From contig BPKO01000008.1 in assembly GCA_026005175.1 (NCBI GenBank), positions 62,001-126,000 of the forward strand: a DNA stretch of 64,000 nt, read 5' to 3'. The stretch comes from Candidatus Tectimicrobiota bacterium. GTDB lineage: Bacteria; Tectomicrobia; Entotheonellia; Entotheonellales; Entotheonellaceae. The first letter of the stretch is position 1. Every line of letters begins with the position of its first letter. The translations under genes were made by a program, and so were the position numbers. The notes under the pieces are model-generated. The model was not told the DNA's origin. It searched no databases and saw only the letters and a list, made by a program, of their open reading frames with translations. Positions 26,175 to 33,907 of this stretch are shown here, piece after piece.

Positions 26175-26855
26175 ATGACCCAGGCCACCCCGCCCGGTAT
26201 GCGCGAAGTGCACCTGCAGCTGCCCCTGAGCGAGGAGAGCGTGCGGGCCTTGCAGCTTGGCGACGCCGTCTTCCTCAGCGGGCTGCTCTTTACCGGCCGC
26301 GAGGGCGTGTACCGGCAGCTTTTTGAGCGCGGCCTTGCCCCGCCGCTTGACCTGCGCACCTGCAACGTCAACTTTCACTGCTCTCCGGCGGTGAGCGAGG
26401 TGGCGCCCGGGCAGTACCGCATGCCCTCGGTAACCGCCACCGCCAGCTTCCGCTTTGCCAAGTACGTGCCGCTGCTGCTCGAGCGCTACGGCGTGCGCGC
26501 CATCATCGGCAAAGGCGGCATGCAGCCGGAGGTGTACGAGAGCGCCTTTCGCCGCTTTGGCGCCGTTTACCTCACCACCGTGGGGTACGGCCTGGGCGCC
26601 ACGTACGGCAAAGGCATCCGCCGCGTCAAGGACGTCTTCTGGAAAGAGGAGCTCGGCCTGGCGCAGGCGCTGTGGGTGCTGGAGGTAGAAAACCTGGGGC
26701 CGTTTCTTGTGGAATGCGACGCCGAAGGGCGCAGTCTTTTTGCCCGCGCCAACGCCGAGATCAACGCCCGGCTGCAGCACCTCTACGCCGGGCTGCCGCC
26801 GCCGGCCCTGCGGCGGCTCGGCGAGGTCACTTCCCCTACCGAGGAAGTGCTGTAG
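26175..26855 (+). CDS. Class I fumarate hydratase beta subunit
   Basis: C-terminal-domain subunit of the two-part fumarase/tartrate dehydratase, 226 aa. LQLGDAVFLSGLLFTGREGVYRQL, GPLDL-like LDLRTCNVNFHCSPA, IIGKGGM and TVGYGLGATYGKGI are all typical. AAGGAG lies 8 bases before the ATG, 12 bp after the alpha stop. With the three preceding genes it forms a succinate-fumarate-malate module. Confidence 0.9.
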   Translation: MTQATPPGMREVHLQLPLSEESVRALQLGDAVFLSGLLFTGREGVYRQLFERGLAPPLDLRTCNVNFHCSPAVSEVAPGQYRMPSVTATASFRFAKYVPLLLERYGVRAIIGKGGMQPEVYESAFRRFGAVYLTTVGYGLGATYGKGIRRVKDVFWKEELGLAQALWVLEVENLGPFLVECDAEGRSLFARANAEINARLQHLYAGLPPPALRRLGEVTSPTEEVL

Positions 26856-26882
26856 CTTTCCGGCCGCGCCCGAGCGCCAGCG

Positions 26883-26891
26883 TGCTATAAT
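26883..26891 (+). promoter_or_regulatory. Extended -10 element upstream of the coiled-coil gene
   Basis: TGCTATAAT, a perfect extended -10 box, 21 bp before the ATG at 26913; no clear -35 is seen. Confidence 0.45.
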
Positions 26892-26912
26892 GGCGGCAGG
26901 AGGATTGCAGCC

Positions 26913-27806
26913 ATGCTGCTGTTCAATCCCTTACGCCTGCGAAACCGCCTCGTCGACAGTGGCATGCCCGTGGCGCAGGCCGAGGCACTGGCCGAGGTGC
27001 TCTGCGAGCCCGAAGTCACCGAGCTGGCGACCCGAAGCGACCTCACCGAAGTGCGCGGCGAGCTCCAGGGCCTGCGCAGCCAAATCCGGGAACTGCGCAC
27101 CGATCTCCAAGGGTTGCGCACCGAGGTCTACGGCCAAATTCAGGAACTACGGGCCGACGTCCAGGGTCAAATCCAAGGCCTGCGCACTGAGGTCCACGGT
27201 CAAATCCAGGAACTGCGTGCTGAGGTCCAGGGTCAATTCCAGGAACTGCGCGCTGAAAACCAAACCCTACGCGCTGATCTCCAAGGGCTGCGCACCGAGG
27301 TCTACGGCCAATTCCAGGAACTGCGCGCTGAAAACCAAACCCTACGCGCTGATCTCCAAGGCCTGCGCACTGAGGTCCACGGTCAAATCCAGGAACTGCG
27401 TGCTGAGGTCCAGGGTCAACTCCAGGAACTGCGCGCTGAAAACCAAAGCCTGCGCACCGAGCTCCAGGGCCTGCGCACCGACGTCCAGGGTCAATTCCAG
27501 GAACTGCGCGCTGAAAACCAAACCCTACGCGCCGAGCTGCATGGCCAAATCCAGGAGCTACGCACTGAAATGCGCACCGAGATGCAGCGCTTGCGCAACG
27601 AAAACCAGGAGCTGCGGACCGAAGTGCGCACCGAGCTCCAGAACCTACATAACGAAAACCAGGACTTGCGCACCGAAGTGCAGCGCGTCTTGCACGAACT
27701 GCGCGCGGAAATGGCCCGCACCGAAGCCCGCCTGATGCGCTGGATGATCGCCGGCGCCGCCCTGGGCGGCCTGGTGGGCAGCTTCGTGGGCAGCCTGGCG
27801 CGCTGA
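26913..27806 (+). CDS. Coiled-coil protein built of 7- and 11-residue LR modules with C-terminal membrane helix
   Basis: 297-aa protein of unknown function. Residues 1-45 are a short helical head (DSGMPVAQAEALAEVL recalls the DUF1640/CCDC90 family start). Residues about 50-270 are an uninterrupted coiled coil made only of units that begin with LR (LH once): 11-residue units such as LRTEVYGQIQE and 7-residue units such as LRAENQT and LRADLQG. A membrane segment (MIAGAALGGLVGSFVGSL) closes the protein. The DNA is correspondingly repetitive, which opens long false ORFs in other frames. GGAGG precedes the ATG. The MT-A70 gene follows 21 bp later. Confidence 0.82.
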   Translation: MLLFNPLRLRNRLVDSGMPVAQAEALAEVLCEPEVTELATRSDLTEVRGELQGLRSQIRELRTDLQGLRTEVYGQIQELRADVQGQIQGLRTEVHGQIQELRAEVQGQFQELRAENQTLRADLQGLRTEVYGQFQELRAENQTLRADLQGLRTEVHGQIQELRAEVQGQLQELRAENQSLRTELQGLRTDVQGQFQELRAENQTLRAELHGQIQELRTEMRTEMQRLRNENQELRTEVRTELQNLHNENQDLRTEVQRVLHELRAEMARTEARLMRWMIAGAALGGLVGSFVGSLAR

Positions 27807-27827
27807 GGACTTGCGGAGAGGGGGCCG

Positions 27828-28421
27828 ATGCCCGACGCCCTGCCTGCGCAGGCGACACCGGCAGCCGCGCTGCGGGCCCAGGTGCAAGGCCGCTTCGGCA
27901 CCATCCTGGCCGACCCGCCCTGGCGCTTCACCAACCGTACCGGCAAGATGGCCCCCGAACACCGCCGCCTTGCCCGCTACCCTACCCTCACCCTGGCCGA
28001 TATCCTCGCCCTGCCGGTGGCCGAGCTGGCCCTGCCGCAAAGCCATCTCTACCTCTGGGTGCCCAACGCCCTGCTGCGCGAAGGCCTTGAAGTCATGGAA
28101 CGCTGGGGCTTTACTTACAAAACCACCCTGGTGTGGTACAAAGTGCGCCGCGACGGCGGCCCGGACCGGCGCGGCGTGGGCTTTTACTTCCGCAACGTGA
28201 CCGAGCTGGTTCTCTTTGGCACGCGGGGCAACCTGCGCACTCTGGCGCCGGGACGGCGGCAAGCCAACATCATCGTCAGCCGCAAGCGCGAGCACTCGCG
28301 CAAACCCGACGAGCTCTACGATGTTATCGAGCGCTGCAGCCCCGGCCCCTACCTGGAGCTCTTCGCCCGCCAGCTGCGACCCGGCTGGACGCAGTGGGGC
28401 GACGCGCTCGCCCCGCGCTAG
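27828..28421 (+). CDS. MT-A70 family N6-adenine methyltransferase
   Basis: SAM-dependent adenine-N6 methyltransferase, 197 aa. The catalytic motif is DPPW (ILADPPWRF, Asp29), followed by LYLWVPNALL, FTYKTTLVWYK, the family segment FYFRNVTELVLFGTRG and SRKREHSRKPDELYDVIE. In bacteria such proteins methylate DNA, often in phages and mobile elements; RNA is possible. No restriction enzyme or specificity subunit is adjacent, so it is an orphan. GGAGAGGGGG precedes the ATG. Its stop overlaps the convergent DoxX stop in CTAG. Confidence 0.9.
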   Translation: MPDALPAQATPAAALRAQVQGRFGTILADPPWRFTNRTGKMAPEHRRLARYPTLTLADILALPVAELALPQSHLYLWVPNALLREGLEVMERWGFTYKTTLVWYKVRRDGGPDRRGVGFYFRNVTELVLFGTRGNLRTLAPGRRQANIIVSRKREHSRKPDELYDVIERCSPGPYLELFARQLRPGWTQWGDALAPR

Positions 28422-28825
28422 CCGCCACGGAACCCAAGCAGGATCAGGCCCAGCAGGGCGACGGCCATGTAGCTGGCCAGCACCGCCGCCCCCGCGTAGT
28501 CCTTGGCCAGGCGCTGCCCGAAAAAGAGACAGAGCAGCGACACCACGGCAAAAACCATGCCCAGCAGCGCCAGGCCACTGCCCAGGCCGACCAGCAGCTG
28601 CAGTGCCCCCAAGCCGCACAGCCCTCCGGCGAGCGACTCGAGCACGGTGATGGTCCAGAAGAGAAAAGGGACCAGGGCGCGCAGGGGAGAAGCGGCAAAG
28701 TGCTCGCGGAGAAAGGCGAGGTTGCCGGCGCGGTCGAGCCACTTGTCAGCCGCCGATTGCCCAAAAGCAGTGGCAAAAAAGGCGGTCACGGCCAGCCGGC
28801 CAAACCACAGCACCCAGCCCTCCAT
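28418..28825 (-). CDS. DoxX-like integral membrane protein
   Basis: 135-aa protein with four hydrophobic segments and the DoxX-type layout (GWVLWFGRLAVTAFFATAFGQSAADKWLDR, TVLESLAGGLCGLG, GLILLG). DoxX proteins are linked to quinone or thiosulfate metabolism and redox stress, but the role is not fixed. GGAGGAG precedes the ATG at 28825, chosen over 28840. Confidence 0.72.
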   Translation of the reverse strand: MEGWVLWFGRLAVTAFFATAFGQSAADKWLDRAGNLAFLREHFAASPLRALVPFLFWTITVLESLAGGLCGLGALQLLVGLGSGLALLGMVFAVVSLLCLFFGQRLAKDYAGAAVLASYMAVALLGLILLGFRGG

Positions 28826-28850
28826 CGTCTCCTCCCGCAAAGCAGGTCTC

Positions 28851-30005
28851 TCAGGTGTGCATGGTCAGCGTTTCGTGCAGCAGGGTCCCCTGGGCAAAGC
28901 GCTCCAGGCGCAGCGGGGACACGTCAAGGGTGCGGGCCTGGCCGTACAGGATGAGCTCGGCCACCACCTGCCCGGTGGCCGGGCTGTGCATGAAGCCGTG
29001 GCCGCTAAAGCCGTTGGCCAGGAAAAAGCCCTCTACCCCCGGCGCCGGCCCAAGGATGGCATGGTTGTCCGGGGAGATCTCGTACAACCCAGCCCAGCCG
29101 CGCACGATGCGGGCCTGGGCCAGCGCCGGCAGGCGGTGCGCCGCCCGCTCGCAGGCCCATACCGTGGCTTCCCAGTCCACCGTGGTGTTGAAGCTGGGCT
29201 CCCGGTCCTGGGGCCCGTACAGCATGTAGCCTTCGCCTTCCCGCCGGTAAGTGGTGCCGGCACCCAGGTCGATAATCTGCGGCGTTTCGTCGGGCAGCCC
29301 CGGCACCGGGCCGCTGATAAACACCTGGCGGCGGATGGGCTTGACAGGAATCTCAAGCCCCACCATGCGTCCCACTACGGCGGCATAGGGGCCGGCGGCG
29401 TTGAGCACCACCGGCGCGGCGATGTCCCCTTGCGGCGTCCTTACCCCCTGCACCCGGCCGTGGGCCACCAGGACGTCGATTACCGGCGTCTGCTGGTAAA
29501 TGCGCACCCCCAGACGCCGCGCCGCCTGGGCATAGCCCTGCACCACTTCGTGCGGCCCCAGGTAGCCATCGCAGGCGCAGTACGTTGCCCCGCGCACATC
29601 CTCGGTGTGGATGTACGGCCAGCGATAGCGCACCTCCTCCGGCGTCAGGTACTCCACCGGAAGCTGGAACTGGGCATAGAGCGGCCGGTTGCGCTGCAGC
29701 TGCGCCAGCGCCAAGTCGGAAGTCGCCAGCATCAGGTAGCCAATGCGGCGAAAGCCGGGGTCAACCCCCACCTCCTCGGCAAAGCGCGCCAGCTTGGCAA
29801 AGGCCAGCTGCGAAAACTGGATGTTGATCGCCGTGGAGAACTCCAGCCGCGCGCCGCCGGCGCAGCGCCCGGTAGAGCCTTCCCCCAGGGCGTCTTTTTC
29901 CAGCAGCACCACGTCCTTGGCCCCCAGGGCTGCCAGGTGGTAGGCCGTACTCACCCCCACGGCGCCGCCGCCAATGATCACCACCTCAGCGGTTCGCGGC
30001 AGCAT
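28851..30005 (-). CDS. FAD-dependent amine/sarcosine oxidase-like oxidoreductase (DAO family)
   Basis: Oxidises an amine or amino acid, 384 aa. The FAD fold is VVIIGGGAVGVSTAYHLAALGA with E in LLEKD; EGSTGRCAGG, RRQVFISGP and the C-terminal GFSGHGFMHSPATG are as in sarcosine oxidase beta subunits. The start ATG 30005 lies 2 bp after the LLM stop; GTG 30011 (overlapping as GTGA) is equally possible, and both imply coupling. No alpha or gamma subunits are adjacent, so it is probably a stand-alone enzyme. Confidence 0.87.
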   Translation of the reverse strand: MLPRTAEVVIIGGGAVGVSTAYHLAALGAKDVVLLEKDALGEGSTGRCAGGARLEFSTAINIQFSQLAFAKLARFAEEVGVDPGFRRIGYLMLATSDLALAQLQRNRPLYAQFQLPVEYLTPEEVRYRWPYIHTEDVRGATYCACDGYLGPHEVVQGYAQAARRLGVRIYQQTPVIDVLVAHGRVQGVRTPQGDIAAPVVLNAAGPYAAVVGRMVGLEIPVKPIRRQVFISGPVPGLPDETPQIIDLGAGTTYRREGEGYMLYGPQDREPSFNTTVDWEATVWACERAAHRLPALAQARIVRGWAGLYEISPDNHAILGPAPGVEGFFLANGFSGHGFMHSPATGQVVAELILYGQARTLDVSPLRLERFAQGTLLHETLTMHT

Positions 30006-30007
30006 GG

Positions 30008-30961
30008 TCACTGGCCCTGGGCGCGCACCGCAGGCAGCACATCGCGGGCAAAGCGCTCCATGACGCGCTGCATCTCGGCCACTTCGGTGGTCTGCACGTC
30101 AAAGACCAGGTGGCTGACGCCGCAGTCGGCGTAGCGGCCGATGTCCTCCTGGATGGCCGCCGGGCTGCCGGTAAGCGGTGTGCGCGGGCCGCTGGCGGCC
30201 TCGCGGAAGACCAGCGGCGCGCGAAACGAGATGGTGATCTCCTGCGGGTTGCGGCCGGCGCGTGCCGCTTCCTCGCGCAGCTGTGCCACCGCCTGCCGCA
30301 TCTCCTCAGGGGCCAGGCCAGCCGGAGGCCGCAGCCCAATGGGATGCCAGCCGTCACCCAGGCGCGCGGCGCGGCGGATGGCTGCCGGCGTGTGGCCGCC
30401 TACCCAGATGGGCGGATGCGGGCGGCGCACCGGCTTGGGGGCAAAGCCAATGTCGGCAAAGCGCACGAAGCGCCCCTCAAAGCGAGGATCGTCGCTTGTC
30501 CACAGCACCCGCAGCGCCTGGATGTACTCGTCGGTGACCGCCCCGCGCTGGTGGAAGGTGTCAAGGCCCAGGGCCACGAACTCCTCCTCCATCCAGCCCA
30601 CCCCTACGCCCAGCAGCACCCGGCCGCCGGCCAGGGTGTCCAGCGTCGCCACCACTTTGGCGGTGAGGAGCACGTTGCGGTAAGGCAAAATGAGTACGCT
30701 GGTGCCAAGCTGCACGCGCTGCGTGCAGGCCGCCAGAAAGGTGAGCGTGGTCAGCGGCTCGAAGTAAGCCTGCTCGGGCGGGGTGGGAAAGCGCCCCTGC
30801 GGGTCGTAGGGATAAAACGAACGAATCGTCTTAGGCACCAGGATGTGGTCGCTCACCCAGACAGAATCAAGACCCAGCGCCTCGACGTGGGTGGCCAGGG
30901 TGCGCAGGTTCTGCGTCGTCGCCGCCGGCCCGCGGCTGGGCAAGCTGAAGCCAAACTGCAT
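30008..30961 (-). CDS. LLM-class flavin-dependent oxidoreductase (F420-type subgroup)
   Basis: Luciferase-like monooxygenase-fold protein of 317 aa, using FMN or F420. The start QFGFSLPSRGP, SVWVSDHILVP, VGVGVGWMEEEF, PPIWVGGHTPAAIRRAARLGDGWHP are characteristic of the TIGR03619-type group. The start 30961 follows GAGGAGG; the track start 40 residues upstream is rejected. It is co-transcribed with the DAO enzyme and divergent from glcDEF. Confidence 0.87.
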   Translation of the reverse strand: MQFGFSLPSRGPAATTQNLRTLATHVEALGLDSVWVSDHILVPKTIRSFYPYDPQGRFPTPPEQAYFEPLTTLTFLAACTQRVQLGTSVLILPYRNVLLTAKVVATLDTLAGGRVLLGVGVGWMEEEFVALGLDTFHQRGAVTDEYIQALRVLWTSDDPRFEGRFVRFADIGFAPKPVRRPHPPIWVGGHTPAAIRRAARLGDGWHPIGLRPPAGLAPEEMRQAVAQLREEAARAGRNPQEITISFRAPLVFREAASGPRTPLTGSPAAIQEDIGRYADCGVSHLVFDVQTTEVAEMQRVMERFARDVLPAVRAQGQ

Positions 30962-31011
30962 GGGGGTCCTCCTCTGACAAGGGATGGACAGCCATCGCCC
31001 GCTGGCCAGGA

Positions 31012-31041
31012 AGCCTACCAGATCCCTTCCGGCCAGCACAA
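31012..31041 (-). promoter_or_regulatory. Candidate promoter of the LLM/DAO operon
   Basis: On the minus strand: TTGTGC (31036-31041), 18 bp, TAGGCT (31012-31017), 51 bp before the LLM ATG. Confidence 0.35.
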
Positions 31042-31053
31042 GCCAGAGCCGGC

Positions 31054-31082
31054 TTGTGCGCTGCGACAAAGTCAGGTACACT
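31054..31082 (+). promoter_or_regulatory. Candidate promoter of glcDEF
   Basis: TTGTGC, 17 bp, TACACT, 38 bp before the glcD ATG. It lies back to back with the LLM promoter, so one regulator could control both directions. Confidence 0.45.
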
Positions 31083-31119
31083 CGAGGGCAGCAGCAAAGG
31101 CAAGCAGAAGGAACGGGGG

Positions 31120-32526
31120 ATGGACGTAGAGCAGGCCCGTCAGGGGCTGGCGGCCATCGTCGGCGAAGAACACGTGCTCACCTCGCGTGCCGAGCGTGCC
31201 GTCTACTGCTACGACGCCTCGGTTTTTCGCGGCCGCGACCTCCTGGCGGTGGTCTTTCCCGAGACGGCTACGCAGGTCTCGCAAATCGTGCGCTGGTGCC
31301 ACCAGCACCGCGTGCCCTACATCGCCCGTGGCACCGGCACCGCCATCAGCGGCGGGGCCATTCCCACCCACGGTGGCATTGTCATCGAGCTGGCCCGCAT
31401 GAACCGCGTGCTGGAAATCGACCTCGACAACCAGGCGGCGGTGGTCGAGCCGGGGGTGATCAACCAGGACCTCAAAGAGCTGCTTGCCGCCCACGGCTAC
31501 GGCTACACGTACGTGCCCGACCCGGGCAGCCAGGTGGTTTCCACCATCGGCGGCAACGTGGCCACCAATGCCGGCGGCATGCACTGTTTGAAGTACGGCA
31601 TCACCAGCAACCACATCCTGGGGCTGGAGGTGGTTCTGCCCGGCGGCGACATCGTGGAAGTGGGCGGCAAGGTGGTCGACCAGCCCGGTGCCGACCTCAC
31701 CGGGCTGCTGGTGGGCTCGGAAGGCACCCTGGGCATTGTCACCAAGATCGTGGTGCGCTTGCTGCGGCTGCCCGAAGCGGTGGTGACGCAGCTGGCCCTG
31801 TTTAAAAGCGTGGAGGATGCTGCCAGCGCCGTCTCGGCAATTATTGCCGCCGGCATCCTGCCGGCCGCCTTGGAGCTGCTCGACCGGGCCATCATGCGGG
31901 TCATCGACCAGGCCATTCACGTCGGCTACCCGGAGCAGGCCGGGGCGGCGCTGATCATCGAGCTCGACGGCCTGCGCGACGACATGCCGCGCACCGTCGA
32001 CCGCGTGGCCGAGATCTGCAAAGCCCACGACGTGATCAGCATCGAAACGGCGCAAGATGCCGAAGCGAGCGCGCGGCTGTGGCTGAGCCGCCGCGCCGCT
32101 TTTGGCGCCATGGCTCGCCTGGCCCCACACTGCTACATCGTCGACGGCTGTGTGCCGCGCACCAAGCTGCCCGAAGCCCTGCGGCAGGTCATCGCCATCG
32201 GCAAGCGCTATGGCTTGTCCATCGTCAACCTGGCCCACGCCGGCGACGGCAACCTGCACCCGGGGATCCCGTTCAACAAGTTCCGCCCCGAAGAGACGGC
32301 CAAGGTGCTGCAGGCAGGGCGGGAGATCCTCGAAGTCTGCGTGGCCCTGGGCGGCAGCATCACCGGGGAGCATGGCGTGGGCATCGAGAAGCAAAACGAG
32401 ATGCTGCTCATGTTTTCCGCCACGGATCTGGAAGTGATGCGGCGCCTCAAGCGGGCCCATGACCCCGAGGACTTGTGCAACCCGAAGAAGATCTTCCCCC
32501 TCAGCCTGTTTTCTGATGCCGCATGA
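31120..32526 (+). CDS. glcD: Glycolate oxidase subunit GlcD (FAD-linked)
   Basis: Catalytic flavoprotein oxidising glycolate (or D-lactate) to the keto acid, 468 aa. PCMH FAD domain with ARGTGTAISGGAIPTHGG, the conserved GGNVATNAGGMHCLKYG and GSEGTLGIVTKI; the C-terminal oxidase domain ends with GDGNLHPGI and GEHGVGIEK. GlcE follows with an ATGA overlap and GlcF after 41 bp, the standard three-subunit order. Confidence 0.93.
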   Translation: MDVEQARQGLAAIVGEEHVLTSRAERAVYCYDASVFRGRDLLAVVFPETATQVSQIVRWCHQHRVPYIARGTGTAISGGAIPTHGGIVIELARMNRVLEIDLDNQAAVVEPGVINQDLKELLAAHGYGYTYVPDPGSQVVSTIGGNVATNAGGMHCLKYGITSNHILGLEVVLPGGDIVEVGGKVVDQPGADLTGLLVGSEGTLGIVTKIVVRLLRLPEAVVTQLALFKSVEDAASAVSAIIAAGILPAALELLDRAIMRVIDQAIHVGYPEQAGAALIIELDGLRDDMPRTVDRVAEICKAHDVISIETAQDAEASARLWLSRRAAFGAMARLAPHCYIVDGCVPRTKLPEALRQVIAIGKRYGLSIVNLAHAGDGNLHPGIPFNKFRPEETAKVLQAGREILEVCVALGGSITGEHGVGIEKQNEMLLMFSATDLEVMRRLKRAHDPEDLCNPKKIFPLSLFSDAA

Positions 32527-33866
32527 GCCTCACCCCTTCTGTGCTGGCCCGCCTGGAAGCCCTGGTGGGCGCCGAGCGCGTGCGCACGGCCGCTGCCTGC
32601 ACGGCACGCTTTGCCATTGGCGAGGTGCCCCCGGCCGCGGTAGTAGAGCCCGCCACCCTGGAGGAAGCGGCAGCGGTAGTGGCGTTTGCCGGCCGCGAAG
32701 GCCTGGCGCTGGTGCCCTGGGGGCAGGGCACGCAGATGCACCTGGGCGGCCTGCCGCGCCGCTACGACCTGGCCCTTTCCCTGGCTGCCTTGCAGCGCCT
32801 TGTGGAGTACGACGCCGCCAACCTCACCTTGACGGCCGAAGCCGGGCTGCCCCTGCGCGAGGTCTACCGGGCCACCTTGCCGCAGCGGCAGTTCCTGCCC
32901 CTGGGCTTTCCCGGCACGGCGGCCAGTCTGGGCGGCCTGCTGGTTACCAACACCAGCGGCGTCAAGCGTCTGCGCTACGGCAGCCTGCGCGACTTGGTGC
33001 TCGGGGTACGCGTGGCTCTGCCAGACGGCGCCCTGGTGCGCTTTGGCGGCCGGGTGGTGAAGAACGTGGCCGGCTACGACATGAACAAGCTGTTCATCGG
33101 CTCGCTGGGGGCTTTCGGGGTGGTGCTGGAGGCGACTTACCGCCTGGCCGCACTGCCCGAAGAGAACCAGGCACTGGTGGCGATATTCCCTGCCCTGGCG
33201 GCGGCTGCCGCCGCTGCGGCGGCGGTGCGCCGCTCCCCGCTGCTGCCCTCGGCTCTGCTGCTGCTCGACGCCGCAGCGGCCGCCACCTGCCCTCCCTTGC
33301 AGTCGCTGCCGATCCGCGACGGAGAGGTGCTCTGGGTGCTCGACGTCGACGGCACCCACGAGGCGGTGGCCCGCCAGCTGCGCGACGGCAAAGCCATCTG
33401 CGAGACTCATGGGGCGCGGGAGACGGCGGTGCTCGGTGGCGAGGCGCTGCTTGCCCTGTGGGCGTGGGGCGAAGCCTGGCGCGCGCCGCAGGCAAATGCC
33501 GCCGAGCGCTTCGGCCTGCGCCTTGGCCTGCTGCCCTCGGCGCTGGCCACCACCTTGCCGCAGCTGCCGGCGCCCCCGGGAGGGCGGCTGGCCTGGCTGG
33601 CCGACTACCCGCACGGCCAGGTGCTGGCCCACGTGGCCTTGCCTGAGGCCGTGAGTGCCCCGCAAGTTCAGGCCTGGCTGCAGCAGGTGCGGACGGCGGT
33701 CAGCGCGCAGGCGGGTTACTGCGTCGTCGAACACGCCCCGGCGGCGCTGCGCCGGCAGCTCGACCTGTGGGGGGAAGTGCGCGGCGCCTCGCTCTTGCGG
33801 CGCTACAAGCAGCAGTTCGACCCCCAAGGGGTCCTCAACCCCGGGCGCACCGCGGCCGATTTGTAA
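32523..33866 (+). CDS. glcE: Glycolate oxidase subunit GlcE (FAD-binding)
   Basis: Second FAD-binding subunit of glycolate oxidase, 447 aa, a little longer than the usual 350-400. VPWGQGTQMHLGG, LGFPGTAASLGGLLVTNTSGVKRLRYG, and KNVAGYDMNKLFIGSLGAFGVV are typical. A run of nine alanines (PALAAAAAAAAAV) marks a low-complexity insert in the middle. It ends with the conserved LNPGR. It overlaps glcD by 4 bp (ATGA). Confidence 0.92.
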   Translation: MSLTPSVLARLEALVGAERVRTAAACTARFAIGEVPPAAVVEPATLEEAAAVVAFAGREGLALVPWGQGTQMHLGGLPRRYDLALSLAALQRLVEYDAANLTLTAEAGLPLREVYRATLPQRQFLPLGFPGTAASLGGLLVTNTSGVKRLRYGSLRDLVLGVRVALPDGALVRFGGRVVKNVAGYDMNKLFIGSLGAFGVVLEATYRLAALPEENQALVAIFPALAAAAAAAAAVRRSPLLPSALLLLDAAAAATCPPLQSLPIRDGEVLWVLDVDGTHEAVARQLRDGKAICETHGARETAVLGGEALLALWAWGEAWRAPQANAAERFGLRLGLLPSALATTLPQLPAPPGGRLAWLADYPHGQVLAHVALPEAVSAPQVQAWLQQVRTAVSAQAGYCVVEHAPAALRRQLDLWGEVRGASLLRRYKQQFDPQGVLNPGRTAADL

Positions 33867-33907
33867 CGCCTCGCCGCCTTGGCGAGCCCGGATAAGGATG
33901 GCACGTG

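Noticed and set aside
27060-27720. Spaced repeats that could suggest a CRISPR array
   Set aside because: Units are contiguous in-frame codon blocks of 21 and 33 bp with no unique spacers; they encode the LR coiled-coil modules.
27043-27858. 271-aa minus-strand ORF and 342-aa plus-strand ORF (26707-27735) over the coiled-coil gene
   Set aside because: They are repetitive mirror frames opened by the repeated GC-rich modules; no ribosome site or family resemblance.
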